Below are positions 1-7,241 of a stretch of 64,000 nucleotides of DNA, piece after piece. The number at the start of each line of letters is the position of its first letter. Position 1 is the stretch's first letter. The DNA is taken from the NCBI RefSeq assembly GCF_004343255.1, contig NZ_SMDD01000003.1:124001-188000 (forward strand), written 5' to 3'. A program made the translations under genes and the position numbers. This stretch comes from Laceyella sacchari. GTDB lineage: Bacteria > Bacillota > Bacilli > Thermoactinomycetales > Thermoactinomycetaceae. The notes below the pieces were generated by a model. It was not told the origin of the DNA and did not search any database. It was given only the letters and a program-made list of their open reading frames with translations.

Positions 1-73
1 GAAAAATAAGGAGTCATTTGTTGTTTTAAATAACGCCTTATTCAAATCGTCATCGTCATACCTCTTCTGTATC

Positions 74-646
74 CTACTCCAACATCGAGAGCCAATTTTC
101 CACAGAATCGTAAGGCAGAATAGCTCTTAACCTATTCTCAATTTCTCGTAGGATTTTTTTATCAAATTCCCATTCATCATTCAAAAATTGACCCTCATAT
201 TTTAAGTAACACACCTCACATAGCACAGTTAATGTCTCAATAAATCCATCTAGACTTGGTGCGATTTCTCTTAAGTTAATAGACACTTGGCCGTGCCATG
301 CATGATAAAGATTCCCCTCTTTCTTATCTAAAATAAAAGGATCTAACCCTTTATCTGCAATTACAATCCAATCATTTCTCCATTCTCGATTACTTTGCAT
401 ACTTGCCAAGTCATGACTAAAATTCACCTGAACTTCGATCATCTCTTCTGGCTCATACAATTGAATCGGATTTCCCCCAAAATCCAATTCTCCCATTCTG
501 GGTGCATAATCTTTATACCACTTAAGTAACTTTTCACCTGGATCTAATGATCTTTGAATCTCTTTCATTTCATGTTCATCTGTCGGCCCGACTGCAAAAC
601 CACATTCCGTCATGACCTTTTTCCATCTATGCAAAACTTTTTCCAT
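74..646 (-). CDS. SUKH (SMI1/KNR4)-like protein
   Basis: A 190-residue cytoplasmic protein with no signal peptide or membrane segment. The central block around residues 90-120 (W-x-x-D-W-I-V-I-A-D, then DPFILD and YHAWHGQ) has the look of the SMI1/KNR4 SUKH fold, in which a strand reading 'I-A-D-x-G-x-D-P' is followed by a Gly-rich turn. Family knowledge: SUKH proteins are often immunity proteins against polymorphic or contact-dependent toxins, usually encoded just after the toxin. No toxin is visible here, but only 73 bases precede its stop, so a partner could lie outside the window. Upstream is a weak purine-rich site (GGGCGGTG). The gene is AT-rich, unlike the core genes to the right. The immunity role is inference; a housekeeping SUKH protein is possible. 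Confidence 0.6.
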   Translation of the reverse strand: MEKVLHRWKKVMTECGFAVGPTDEHEMKEIQRSLDPGEKLLKWYKDYAPRMGELDFGGNPIQLYEPEEMIEVQVNFSHDLASMQSNREWRNDWIVIADKGLDPFILDKKEGNLYHAWHGQVSINLREIAPSLDGFIETLTVLCEVCYLKYEGQFLNDEWEFDKKILREIENRLRAILPYDSVENWLSMLE

Positions 647-702
647 CGACTTGGCACCGCCCTAATAAATATTTATCAACTTAAAAATAGCCTATAACGA
701 AT

Positions 703-734
703 AAAAAGAGATGACAAAAAGCCATCTCTTTTTT
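703..734 (-). terminator. Bidirectional hairpin terminator
   Basis: AGAGATG and CATCTCT form the stem, extended by an A-run on one side and a T-run on the other, giving a U-tail in either direction. It lies about 45 bases past the stop of the 320-residue gene and so probably ends that leftward transcript. Confidence 0.7.
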
Positions 735-780
735 AACTCCCCAAATGTCTAGATAACAACTAATACAATGAATTGTTGTT

Positions 781-1743
781 TTATTTAGCTACTGGATAAA
801 TTTCAATTACATTTTGCCAAGTAGTTAATCCCATTTTTCTTTTTTGCTGAAGTGCCACTGCATCCGCTAAAATTTGTCTATTACGATTGGATAATACGAT
901 AATAAACTGACGCTTACGGTGTTTACTCATGCTTTCGATTAATGATAGTTCAAAAGGAACGATGGTTTCCTTTTCTTTTCTTATCGGAATATTTTTAGCT
1001 ACCATTCTCGTATTTCCATCTTCATCGACCCAGATTAAACTTATATTTGTTTCATAAGGAATAGGCGCAATATGTAATCCTCCCACTTTGCTTTTCACAT
1101 AAAACTGATTGTTTTTCGGTATTAATTTACTAGGTTTATGATTTTCGTCGATCAACGAGGGAGTTGGGTATAATGATAGGCCTCTCTCTTGAAAGTTACT
1201 ATCAATTTGAAAAGACTGCTTTTCTATCATCGGTGGATCAAGTGTCATGCTTTTCTCGTTTTGGACGAAAAGCCGAATCAAACTAAGATTAAATCCATCG
1301 TATCGTTGATACTCCATGCTTTTTGTCAATTCAATAGGAAAGAAAGTTAATTCCTCAGCATCTTTTGGATTCCATTGAATCGATATGGGTACCTCAATGG
1401 TAGCATTTCTTTTTGCAATTACATGTATGCTTGATTTCCATCCGCTATTTTTCGTTTTTATTTTTGTTGCTTTATTCCCTTGCAATACAATCAATGTATA
1501 GGGAATATCTTTCTTTGTCACGTTATCGAACATCAATTTCCCCGTTAGCTCGTGTTCATGATTAGCATTGTTCAGGAATTCAAATTTTTCTCCTTGAACA
1601 TTTATTGAATCGATCCATTTTTTATCTGCATGAAACGAAAAGCCAACAGTAAAATTTTGCGGTCCTTCCACAACATCACTTACATCATCTAAAAGGCGAT
1701 GGGCATTTTCAAAGATGGCTTGATCTTCTTCATTGATATTCAC
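781..1743 (-). CDS. Orphan beta-rich protein, 320 aa
   Basis: I do not recognise this protein. It starts at a GTG preceded by an excellent ribosome site (AAGGAGG, 9 bases away). It has no signal peptide, membrane helix or cysteine cluster. The sequence is dominated by alternating hydrophobic/polar stretches with basic patches, as in stacked beta-sandwich domains. Two blocks, roughly residues 25-140 and 210-310, each read like a beta domain with 'IPY-T-L-I-V' and 'IPYETNISLIWV' strands, so an internal duplication is possible. It sits between a terminator and a gene-poor 220-base stretch and appears monocistronic. Codon use is AT-rich like its neighbours. A structural or binding role is only a guess. 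Confidence 0.7.
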   Translation of the reverse strand: MNINEEDQAIFENAHRLLDDVSDVVEGPQNFTVGFSFHADKKWIDSINVQGEKFEFLNNANHEHELTGKLMFDNVTKKDIPYTLIVLQGNKATKIKTKNSGWKSSIHVIAKRNATIEVPISIQWNPKDAEELTFFPIELTKSMEYQRYDGFNLSLIRLFVQNEKSMTLDPPMIEKQSFQIDSNFQERGLSLYPTPSLIDENHKPSKLIPKNNQFYVKSKVGGLHIAPIPYETNISLIWVDEDGNTRMVAKNIPIRKEKETIVPFELSLIESMSKHRKRQFIIVLSNRNRQILADAVALQQKRKMGLTTWQNVIEIYPVAK

Positions 1744-1930
1744 TTGAGCTTCCTCCTTTTTATGATTGTCTTAGACGTAATCATTCAATGACCTGAAAAT
1801 AGAATATAAAATGGATACATTATTAACATTTCAATCACCTTTTTTTCAATTAAATATCCCCTTATACCTTCTACTTAACAGTGGCTGTTCTACCAGACAT
1901 TGCGGTTAGGGTCCATCTTTTATTACATAA

Positions 1931-1957
1931 AAAAGAGCGGAATAAACCGCTCCTTTT
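1931..1957 (-). terminator. Rho-independent terminator
   Basis: The GAGCGG / CCGCTC stem with a six-base loop is flanked by A- and T-runs. It lies 9 bases beyond the stop of the small secreted-protein gene and has a U-rich tail in the leftward direction. Confidence 0.8.
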
Positions 1958-1965
1958 TAACCATT

Positions 1966-2322
1966 TTAGTAGATAGTATACTGGATAGTATGATAATTGT
2001 TAGCAACGACAAACTGATACGTCCCGGTTTCTGCCCACCAACTGGTTGTGTATTTTACTCCATCACAAGGAATGGTTCGAGTTCCTACTAAGGTAGAACT
2101 TCCATTTTCCCATCTTAACATCATTACTAATTCCGAATCACCGCCACTACATAGTGTAACTAATTTTGTGGCACCCAGATGCTTATAATGTGTAAACATT
2201 TGTGTCCCTGTCCATTCAGCAGGATAAAGGGTTCCAGATATTGCAGCATATGTGATGCTGGGTTTAATCATCGCAATAGTAAAAATCATCATCACAGCGA
2301 TCACACTTAGCCATTTTTTCAT
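1966..2322 (-). CDS. Small secreted protein, 118 aa
   Basis: Residues 1-27 form a typical Sec signal peptide: two lysines, a hydrophobic core, and an A-x-A-like end near T-Y-A-A, which predicts a mature protein of about 90 residues. The mature part is rich in Thr, Trp and Tyr and has exactly two cysteines (in TLCSGG and IPCDG), which could form a disulfide. That suits a small exported beta-sandwich. A strong ribosome site (AAAGGAG) precedes the ATG and a terminator follows closely, so it is a single-gene unit. I do not recognise a family; resemblance to secreted antifungal or bacteriocin-like folds cannot be argued from sequence alone. Confidence 0.75.
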   Translation of the reverse strand: MKKWLSVIAVMMIFTIAMIKPSITYAAISGTLYPAEWTGTQMFTHYKHLGATKLVTLCSGGDSELVMMLRWENGSSTLVGTRTIPCDGVKYTTSWWAETGTYQFVVANNYHTIQYTIY

Positions 2323-2957
2323 ATTACAATCTCCTTTCCAAGGATATTTTATAATTAGTCAAATGGACTGCAATCTTGCAGCCACTGGCACACCAAGCAT
2401 GTTCGGCACTACGACCATGATCTCCATCACTGTTTTCTCACGAATTCAATGGACTCCAAGGGTGTATATTCTATTATCAATTTAATATTACTAAATACTA
2501 AATATTTCATCTATGTGTTTTAAAACACATCTGGTTTATCTTTACTTTGTAGGAATTTATTTAACTATTGTTGTTCTTTAATAATTATTTCTACAACCCG
2601 TTTTGGAAGGTACCGATCTATATAAAAAGGACGCCTCAGTTAACCAAGTAAGCTCAAAATAAGGAAAGGTTCCAACCTTGTTTACCAAGGGGAACCTTTC
2701 CTTTTTACCGTGTCTGCTGAATAGGCCAGCGACTCAATACCATTTTCACATTCGCTTCACTTGTGCATCGGCGCTCCTGGAGAAATGGTTTTTCCTTTCC
2801 CTACCAACTTGATTCACCAAACTCACCCTAAGCAAAATGACTTCTTATCCTAGACTATATATGGGTTGCTTACCTATTATAACTTGGCCACTCCCGAATA
2901 GAAGAGGTCATTCATGCCCTTCAGTCCCACGTGAGAACTCACTGTGACCATTTGTCT
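2323..2957. other. Gene-free stretch of 635 bases
   Basis: No open reading frame here has a ribosome site or recognisable product. The only clear structure is the large double hairpin at 2661-2706. The remainder (2707-2957) looks like decayed or non-coding sequence. Confidence 0.5.
2661..2706. terminator. Large nested hairpin with U-tails
   Basis: A 13-base outer stem (2661-2673 with 2691-2703) is perfect. Inside it, CCTTG (2676-2680) and CAAGG (2686-2690) form a second stem. The plus-strand copy ends in TTTTT and the minus-strand copy in TTATTTT, so it can act in both directions. It is about 250 bases from the YVTN gene stop, far for a simple terminator. Confidence 0.65.
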
Positions 2958-3908
2958 TTACCTATTGGATCTGCGCTTGCGGCGCTTCGCCACGGATCTT
3001 TTCAAACGACTGCCACGGTTATTTGGGATGTTCGTGATCGCTATCCCAAAAGGGGTTAACACGACGGGTATCATATCGACTATCTGGTTCGTTTGAGCGT
3101 CGATCACGGAAACGTTATTTATGTCCGAATTAGCCACATAGATGTATCTACCATCAGGGGTTACCGCCAGTCCGAATGGCTGTCGTTCAACAGGGATCGT
3201 CTCAATCACTTGATTTGTTTGTGTATTGATGATGGACATGTTATTAGAATATTGATTCGAAACATAAGCACGGCTTCCGTTAGGAGTGATTGCTACCATG
3301 GCTGGTGTTGAACCGACAGATATCGAAGTGATAACTTCATTTGTTTGCGTATTGATGACGGAAACGCTGTTACTTCTAGAGTTCACCACATAGACGCGCC
3401 TGCCGTTGGGGGTCACCGCGATCCCGATTGGTGACTGTCCAACGGATACCTCGCCAATCACCCGAGTTGTTTGTGTATTGATAACAGAAACCGTTTCACT
3501 TCCAAAATTCGTAACATACAAGCGTGTTCCATTAGGTGAGGCTGTGATTCCTGACGGATTTTGTCCAACGGGTATCATCCCAGTCACTTGGTTTGATTGC
3601 GTATCAATGACGGAAACAGTATGAGATGATTGATTCGCTACATAGACTCGGCTTCCGTCAGGTGAGGCTACCACCGCAATAGGCCTTGATTGTACAGATA
3701 TCGTAGCAACTACCCTATTTGTTAAGGTATTAATAACAGAAACGTTGTTAGAGTCTGCATTTGTGACATAAACGCGACTTCCATTGGGTAAGGCCGCCAC
3801 CCCAGACGGACGCTCCCCAACGCCGATGTTGGCGATGACTTGACGTGTTTGCGTATCGATGACGGTGACCTCAGAAGAATCATAGTTTGTCACATAAGCT
3901 CTGGCCAT
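2958..3908 (-). CDS. YVTN seven-bladed beta-propeller protein
   Basis: Seven tandem repeats of about 42 residues cover residues 3-296. Each has the pattern Y-V-T/A-N ... S-V-I-[DN]-T-Q-T ... V-G-x-x-P ... P-[ND]-G-[ST]-R, the YVTN/NHL-like signature of a seven-bladed propeller. The count of seven suggests one complete closed propeller. The last about 20 residues form an unusual tail in which more than half the residues are Lys or Arg. There is no signal peptide, so the protein is either cytoplasmic or exported by a non-classical route. Related bacterial YVTN proteins are often surface or spore associated, but that is only family knowledge. The start codon lies just downstream of a 13-base inverted repeat that contains the ribosome site. 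Confidence 0.88.
   Translation of the reverse strand: MARAYVTNYDSSEVTVIDTQTRQVIANIGVGERPSGVAALPNGSRVYVTNADSNNVSVINTLTNRVVATISVQSRPIAVVASPDGSRVYVANQSSHTVSVIDTQSNQVTGMIPVGQNPSGITASPNGTRLYVTNFGSETVSVINTQTTRVIGEVSVGQSPIGIAVTPNGRRVYVVNSRSNSVSVINTQTNEVITSISVGSTPAMVAITPNGSRAYVSNQYSNNMSIINTQTNQVIETIPVERQPFGLAVTPDGRYIYVANSDINNVSVIDAQTNQIVDMIPVVLTPFGIAITNIPNNRGSRLKRSVAKRRKRRSNR
2997..3902 (-). repeat. Seven intragenic tandem repeats of about 126 bp
   Basis: The propeller blades are encoded by seven in-frame diverged direct repeats of about 42 codons. They are recognisable at DNA level by recurring segments for 'VSVINTQT' and 'PNGSRVYV'. Copy number could change by recombination. Confidence 0.75.
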
Positions 3909-3914
3909 TTCACA

Positions 3915-3957
3915 CTTCCTTTCTGCACGTTCTACTATAAGAAATGCAGAAGGGAAG
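3915..3957 (-). promoter_or_regulatory. 13-base inverted repeat at the YVTN gene start
   Basis: Arms at 3915-3927 and 3945-3957 match at 12 of 13 positions, the remaining pair being a G-T wobble. The gene-proximal arm contains the ribosome site (AAAGGAAG on the minus strand), and the loop contains a possible -10 box (TATAGT). It could be an operator or, if transcription starts upstream, an RNA hairpin that hides the ribosome site. Confidence 0.55.
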
Positions 3958-3963
3958 TAAATT

Positions 3964-4014
3964 GTAAGGGATGTTGTGCATCAACATTTCACTAAATTTC
4001 TTATTATCCCTTAC
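3964..4014. repeat. Second inverted repeat upstream of the YVTN gene
   Basis: GTAAGGGAT (3964-3972) and ATCCCTTAC (4006-4014) are exact complements, with a small inner hairpin GTTG-TGCAT-CAAC at 3973-3985. Role unknown. Confidence 0.45.
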
Positions 4015-4199
4015 GGTAGATTCCGTTCACTTCAATTAAAATGAATGCATATAATCCGGTTATATTAAGGTTAACGCACCCTACTAAGATACTTCGACCT
4101 TTTTTATTCGCGAAGTTTGACTATCATCTCTTTGCCTGATGTCGGACATATGTTTGCACGGCAATTGGTTTGAACAGGATATACTCAGCAGCCAACTTA

Positions 4200-4898
4200 C
4201 TAATTGTCCCAACATCCTTTCACTTCACTGCGGTGCCGGTTTGTTCTCATGGCTTCTTGCTCCGAATAAAAGTACATGAGGTTTTCCGGTTTAATCTCTT
4301 TCACAACATGACAGCCGATCGGATGGTATACATCGCTATTCTTGCTCGCAACAAAAATATTCTTCTCATTTTTTAGCGCTTCAACATGGAAACCATCTTT
4401 TTTTGTGTAATTGTCCCATTGCCAAATTCCAATCTTTTTGCGTTTCGCCTCTTGTTCCGCGTCTCTTAGCTCTTCCAGATATTTGGCGTCTGGTTGTTCC
4501 ACATAAGCAATGCGAGCAAATCCTTCCTTCACCAGCTCTTCCTGCAATAACTTCCCATCCACATGCAGATAGGCAAGGAATCGGCCATATTTATCTCTCT
4601 TCGTCTCTTCTTTTTCCAACTCAATTTTTTTCGCTTCATTGATCAATTTCTGAGTAAAGTCTTTTGCTTCATCTCCAAGCGGTTGCTTTCCGAAATTCGG
4701 GTGATTGATTTCTGGTGTATCCACAAACAATAACCGGACTGTTTCCTCTTTTTTCTTCATTTTGACTTTAATCGTGTCTCCATCCACCACTGACACCGAT
4801 TGTTTTGGTACTTCAATTCTTTCCTCATTACCACAACCTGCGGTAACCAACAGCCCCATCAACAGGAACGGTACAACTGCTTTTCTCAAACTGGCCAC
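4200..4898 (-). CDS. Thermonuclease-family lipoprotein
   Basis: A lipobox (LVTAG-C, Cys22) at the end of the signal peptide predicts a lipoprotein anchored outside the membrane. Residues about 35-160 are a staphylococcal-nuclease (SNase) fold: VVDGDTIKV with Asp39 and Asp41, R-L-L-F-V-D-T-P-E with Arg55, Asp60 and Glu63, and KYGRFLAY with Arg106. These match the Ca-dependent active site (Arg35/Glu43/Arg87 in nuclease A), so it should be active. A C-terminal extension (about 185-232) has the Y-H-x-x-x-C ... EA ... C pattern of the small Ada-like metal-binding module found in B. subtilis YncB/YokF-type nucleases. It starts at GTG with AAAAGGAG upstream. Likely role: extracellular DNA/RNA degradation or nutrient scavenging. 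Confidence 0.88.
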   Translation of the reverse strand: MASLRKAVVPFLLMGLLVTAGCGNEERIEVPKQSVSVVDGDTIKVKMKKKEETVRLLFVDTPEINHPNFGKQPLGDEAKDFTQKLINEAKKIELEKEETKRDKYGRFLAYLHVDGKLLQEELVKEGFARIAYVEQPDAKYLEELRDAEQEAKRKKIGIWQWDNYTKKDGFHVEALKNEKNIFVASKNSDVYHPIGCHVVKEIKPENLMYFYSEQEAMRTNRHRSEVKGCWDN

Positions 4899-4991
4899 TA
4901 CTTCTCTCTCCTTTTCATAATGTCAAGGTGCATTTATTTCCAATTGAATTTTTTTCGAAATTAAACTTATCACACTGAAATTCAAAAATCA

Positions 4992-5109
4992 AATTCGGTA
5001 AAGAAAATTAAGCTCGAAAATCCGAGCCTAAGTTACTTTTGCTATTCATATGTCTTAAAATCGACTTTTTTTCTTTACCGAAGATCGCTTGTTTTTTTTT
5101 ACCGAATTC
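4992..5109. repeat. Three TTACCGAA elements (one inverted)
   Basis: The sequence AATTCGGTAAAGAAAA (4992-5007) is mirrored by TTTTCTTTACCGAA (5069-5082) and again by a T-run plus TTACCGAATTC near 5092-5109. The first copy is inverted relative to the other two. They lie in the AT-rich gap between the nuclease and recombinase genes. Confidence 0.5.
5008..5031. terminator. Weak hairpin
   Basis: TTAAGCTCG and CGAGCCTAA pair over 9 bases with a six-base loop and one G-T pair. The plus-strand tail is only modestly U-rich (GTTACTTTT). It could be an element of the surrounding repeat cluster rather than a terminator. Confidence 0.35.
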
Positions 5110-5562
5110 AATAGAATGGAATATATAGAATTAAAATCAGGGGAAATCACGTAGTGACAGAGGAAGAAAACTTACCACATTATACTTAATGACCTCTGCC
5201 ACGAAGCTTTACTTTGATCAGCACAGGCATTGACGCCATTGTTGTGCGTCAACGACTTGAACCAGAGCAGGTGTACAAAATTTTCTCCCCCCCTACTTGC
5301 TGGAAAAAGAGTATCATGCCTATAAAAAGTAGACACCCTTCCCCTATTTCGCCACTTGTTTTGGTAGCGACTCCAATTTTTTATCCTTTCATACGAATCG
5401 GGATACACCTTCTACGAATGTTTAGAGCTTGGAATTACTTTGCAAGGAAGACACATTAATTGATACAGGTTATATCTTTGATAAAGTGAAACAACTTTAC
5501 TTAACTCCTTTAATATCTAAAGATCAAGTAGGAGCAACACTATTAAATGGCATAACAAAAAT
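5110..5562. other. Gene-poor, possibly decayed sequence
   Basis: A GTG at about 5156 has AGGGGAAATC ahead of it but stops after about 11 codons. A separate plus-strand frame near 5424-5570 reads like the C-terminal tail of a protein but has no start. I could not assign either to a family. The region looks like the relic of a lost gene. Confidence 0.4.
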
Positions 5563-5602
5563 CCCCCATTAAACAGCCATTGCTTTGGCAGTTTAATGAG
5601 GG
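5563..5602 (-). terminator. Rho-independent terminator after the recombinase
   Basis: A 16-base imperfect stem (5563-5578 with 5587-5602, two mismatches) with an eight-base loop is followed on the minus strand by ATTTTTGTTAT. It lies 17 bases after the recombinase stop. An inverted repeat of this size could also be a recombinase binding site. Confidence 0.7.
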
Positions 5603-5618
5603 ATGCAAACAGTGTTGC

Positions 5619-6473
5619 CTACCCGTTTAAATATCTCTTTGTTGTTTCAATGCTGGCATAACCCGCCAACTTGGATACCTCTTTTAAATCCATGTTGGCT
5701 TCAATGAGCCTGCGGCAAAATGTATGCCGCAAAGTTTGTGCTGAATATTGCTCCAACCCGATATCCTGAAAAAACTTCTTGATTAAATAATGAATACCTT
5801 GTCTCGTCATTCTTTCATTGAGTTGGGAAATGACAACCGGCCTGTCTTGCTTCTTTTTTACATAGGGAATCCATTCGATCAGTGACTGAGTGAGCAACTC
5901 GTTCATCGGTACCGTTCTCGTCATTTTGTGCTCATTTTTAATCAAGATTAATCCATCTTTCCAAAAAACTTGATCCCAATTCAACAGGACAGTTTCTGAA
6001 ACCGTAAAGCCCGCCTTCATCATTAAATACACAATACAAAGATTACGATGCCGTTTCCAATCGTTTTTTTCAGATTTTACTCTTTCAAGCAACTTTTTTT
6101 CTTCTTCCGTTGTTAACCACGAATGTGAAGGGTGATTGGATTGTATTTTGGGTGCGCTGATCTCAGACAAAGGATTATGGTCAACAATGTTATTCTCAGT
6201 TAAAAAATTCCAATAAGACTTTAATGAGGCCATTCGTTTGTGAACAGTGGAAGGGGACAGTTTCTCCAAATGCAGCATTTCATTCTGCCATTCAATGATA
6301 TGTGCAGACATTACCTGATCCGGCCGGAAATCGATTTTATATTTATGGCTTAACCAAGTGTAGAATATGAAGACAGCCGTTAAATATTCGTCAATTGTCC
6401 GCTGTTTTCTGCCCGCCTCTGCCAACCATTTAGTAAATTCATCAATGAAGTCTGCAAATACACTAAAATCCAT
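5619..6473 (-). CDS. Tyrosine recombinase/integrase with substituted active site
   Basis: A 284-residue Xer/integrase-like protein. The ATG at 6473 is chosen because GAGGGGGTG lies 7 bases upstream; an upstream in-frame ATG has no such site. Residues 1-100 form an N-terminal SAM-like DNA-binding domain ('TIDEYLTAVFIFYTWL', 'STVHKRMASLKSYWNFL'), and about 120-284 the catalytic domain. A Lys in HKMTRTVP, Arg249 in TLRHT and the terminal nucleophile Tyr281 (TKRY) are present. The first catalytic Arg of the usual G-[LR]-R-x-S-E motif is Thr157 (AGFTVSET), the H of HxLRH is Gln, and the LGH histidine is Tyr. It may be inactive, or act with a partner or unusual chemistry. It borders an AT-rich segment abutting core genes, as island integrases do, but no att repeats were identified. 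Confidence 0.85.
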   Translation of the reverse strand: MDFSVFADFIDEFTKWLAEAGRKQRTIDEYLTAVFIFYTWLSHKYKIDFRPDQVMSAHIIEWQNEMLHLEKLSPSTVHKRMASLKSYWNFLTENNIVDHNPLSEISAPKIQSNHPSHSWLTTEEEKKLLERVKSEKNDWKRHRNLCIVYLMMKAGFTVSETVLLNWDQVFWKDGLILIKNEHKMTRTVPMNELLTQSLIEWIPYVKKKQDRPVVISQLNERMTRQGIHYLIKKFFQDIGLEQYSAQTLRHTFCRRLIEANMDLKEVSKLAGYASIETTKRYLNG

Positions 6474-6537
6474 GAATATCACCCCCTCGAATGTATTCTT
6501 TATTATACGAATTGAACAAATGAAGGACAACTCATTG

Positions 6538-6711
6538 GTTGTTTTGCATTAGCAAGTTTTTGAAACTGGCTCTGAGCAATGAGCATACGTATTTCAAGGG
6601 CACCCCGTATTTTTCAGACAAGCAAGTGGATTCTCTCTTCAATACTTCTGACCTCCTTATTCCAGAAAATTCTTACGACATGGACCATGGAAGCAAGATG
6701 CGTTCGTACAT
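6538..6711 (-). pseudogene. Universal stress protein (UspA) remnant
   Basis: Reading from an ATG at 6711 gives M-Y-E-R-I-L-L-P, the classic start of UspA-family proteins. A stop follows at codon 13, where 'DGS-E-H-S' is expected. Continuing in the same frame gives ... LKRESTCLSEKYGVPLK ..., which fits the family helix 'A...LAEKYGVPL'. The reading is lost near 6538. A GGTGG purine stretch precedes the ATG. I infer a decayed, truncated USP gene. The alternative, chance resemblance, is not excluded, since only two short segments match. Confidence 0.4.
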
Positions 6712-6819
6712 TTTTCCACCATCCAAAAATGAAGGATTCAAAAGCCTTGACGAAGGGCAACACGTTCATCGAAAACAACCGCCGTGGCGCACAAGCGGCT
6801 AACAAGTGATGAGCTTCAT

Positions 6820-6855
6820 AACAAAAGCTATTGGCTTTTGCCAACAGCTTTGTTT
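6820..6855. terminator. Hairpin terminator between yraN and the accessory segment
   Basis: ACAAAAGCT-A-TTGGC and GCCAA-C-AGCTTTGT pair around a TTTT loop. The plus-strand tail is TTATCTTTTAT. It lies about 25 bases beyond the yraN stop and marks the end of the leftward core operon. Confidence 0.65.
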
Positions 6856-6875
6856 ATCTTTTATAACTTAAAACC

Positions 6876-7241
6876 TCAAAAGGCCCCCTCGATATGGTCG
6901 ATCCGCACCGGTGTCAAATCGCGGGACAATAAGACCGATATCACATCGATCCGTTGCGGGCAACCCAGTCGGTGATGCTTTTGCGCATATTGTGTTGCCA
7001 ATCTTCGGACTTTTTGTTGCTTGCGATAGTCGACTGACTCCATACCTGCGCCAAAGTGGTTGCCAGTCGTCGTCCGCACTTCTACAATGACCAGCAACTC
7101 ACCTTGGCTGGCAACAATATCAATTTCACCCAGCTTGCTTCGCCAATTGCGATCCAAAATGCGATAGCCCTTCTTCATCAACAGGCGGGCAGCTGCTTCT
7201 TCGCCTATACGCCCAACCGTTTGACGCCGGTCCCTGTTCAT
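6876..7241 (-). CDS. yraN: YraN family endonuclease-like protein
   Basis: 121 residues, the usual length for UPF0102/YraN. It has the restriction-endonuclease-like core G-x-x-G-E-x-A-A (residues about 11-18), N-W-R-x-x-x-G-E-I-D-I-V (about 32-44) and V-E-V-R-T (about 53-57), giving the Glu/Asp/Glu-x-Arg set expected of this fold. The biochemical role is not settled. Its ATG overlaps the rnhB stop by one base, so the two are translationally coupled. It is the last gene of the rplS-lepB-rbgA-rnhB unit and the leftmost core gene before the AT-rich segment. Confidence 0.9.
   Translation of the reverse strand: MNRDRRQTVGRIGEEAAARLLMKKGYRILDRNWRSKLGEIDIVASQGELLVIVEVRTTTGNHFGAGMESVDYRKQQKVRRLATQYAQKHHRLGCPQRIDVISVLLSRDLTPVRIDHIEGAF

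Noticed and set aside
2997-3902. Regularly spaced repeats that could be taken for a CRISPR array
   Set aside because: The repeats are in-frame, about 126 bases and encode the propeller blades; there are no unique spacers.
4992-5109. Interpretation of TTACCGAA repeats as an intact insertion sequence
   Set aside because: No transposase frame lies between or beside them, so only the repeats are reported.
5156-5190. A short GTG-initiated frame with AGGGGAAATC upstream
   Set aside because: It ends after about 11 codons; too short and unsupported to be called a gene.
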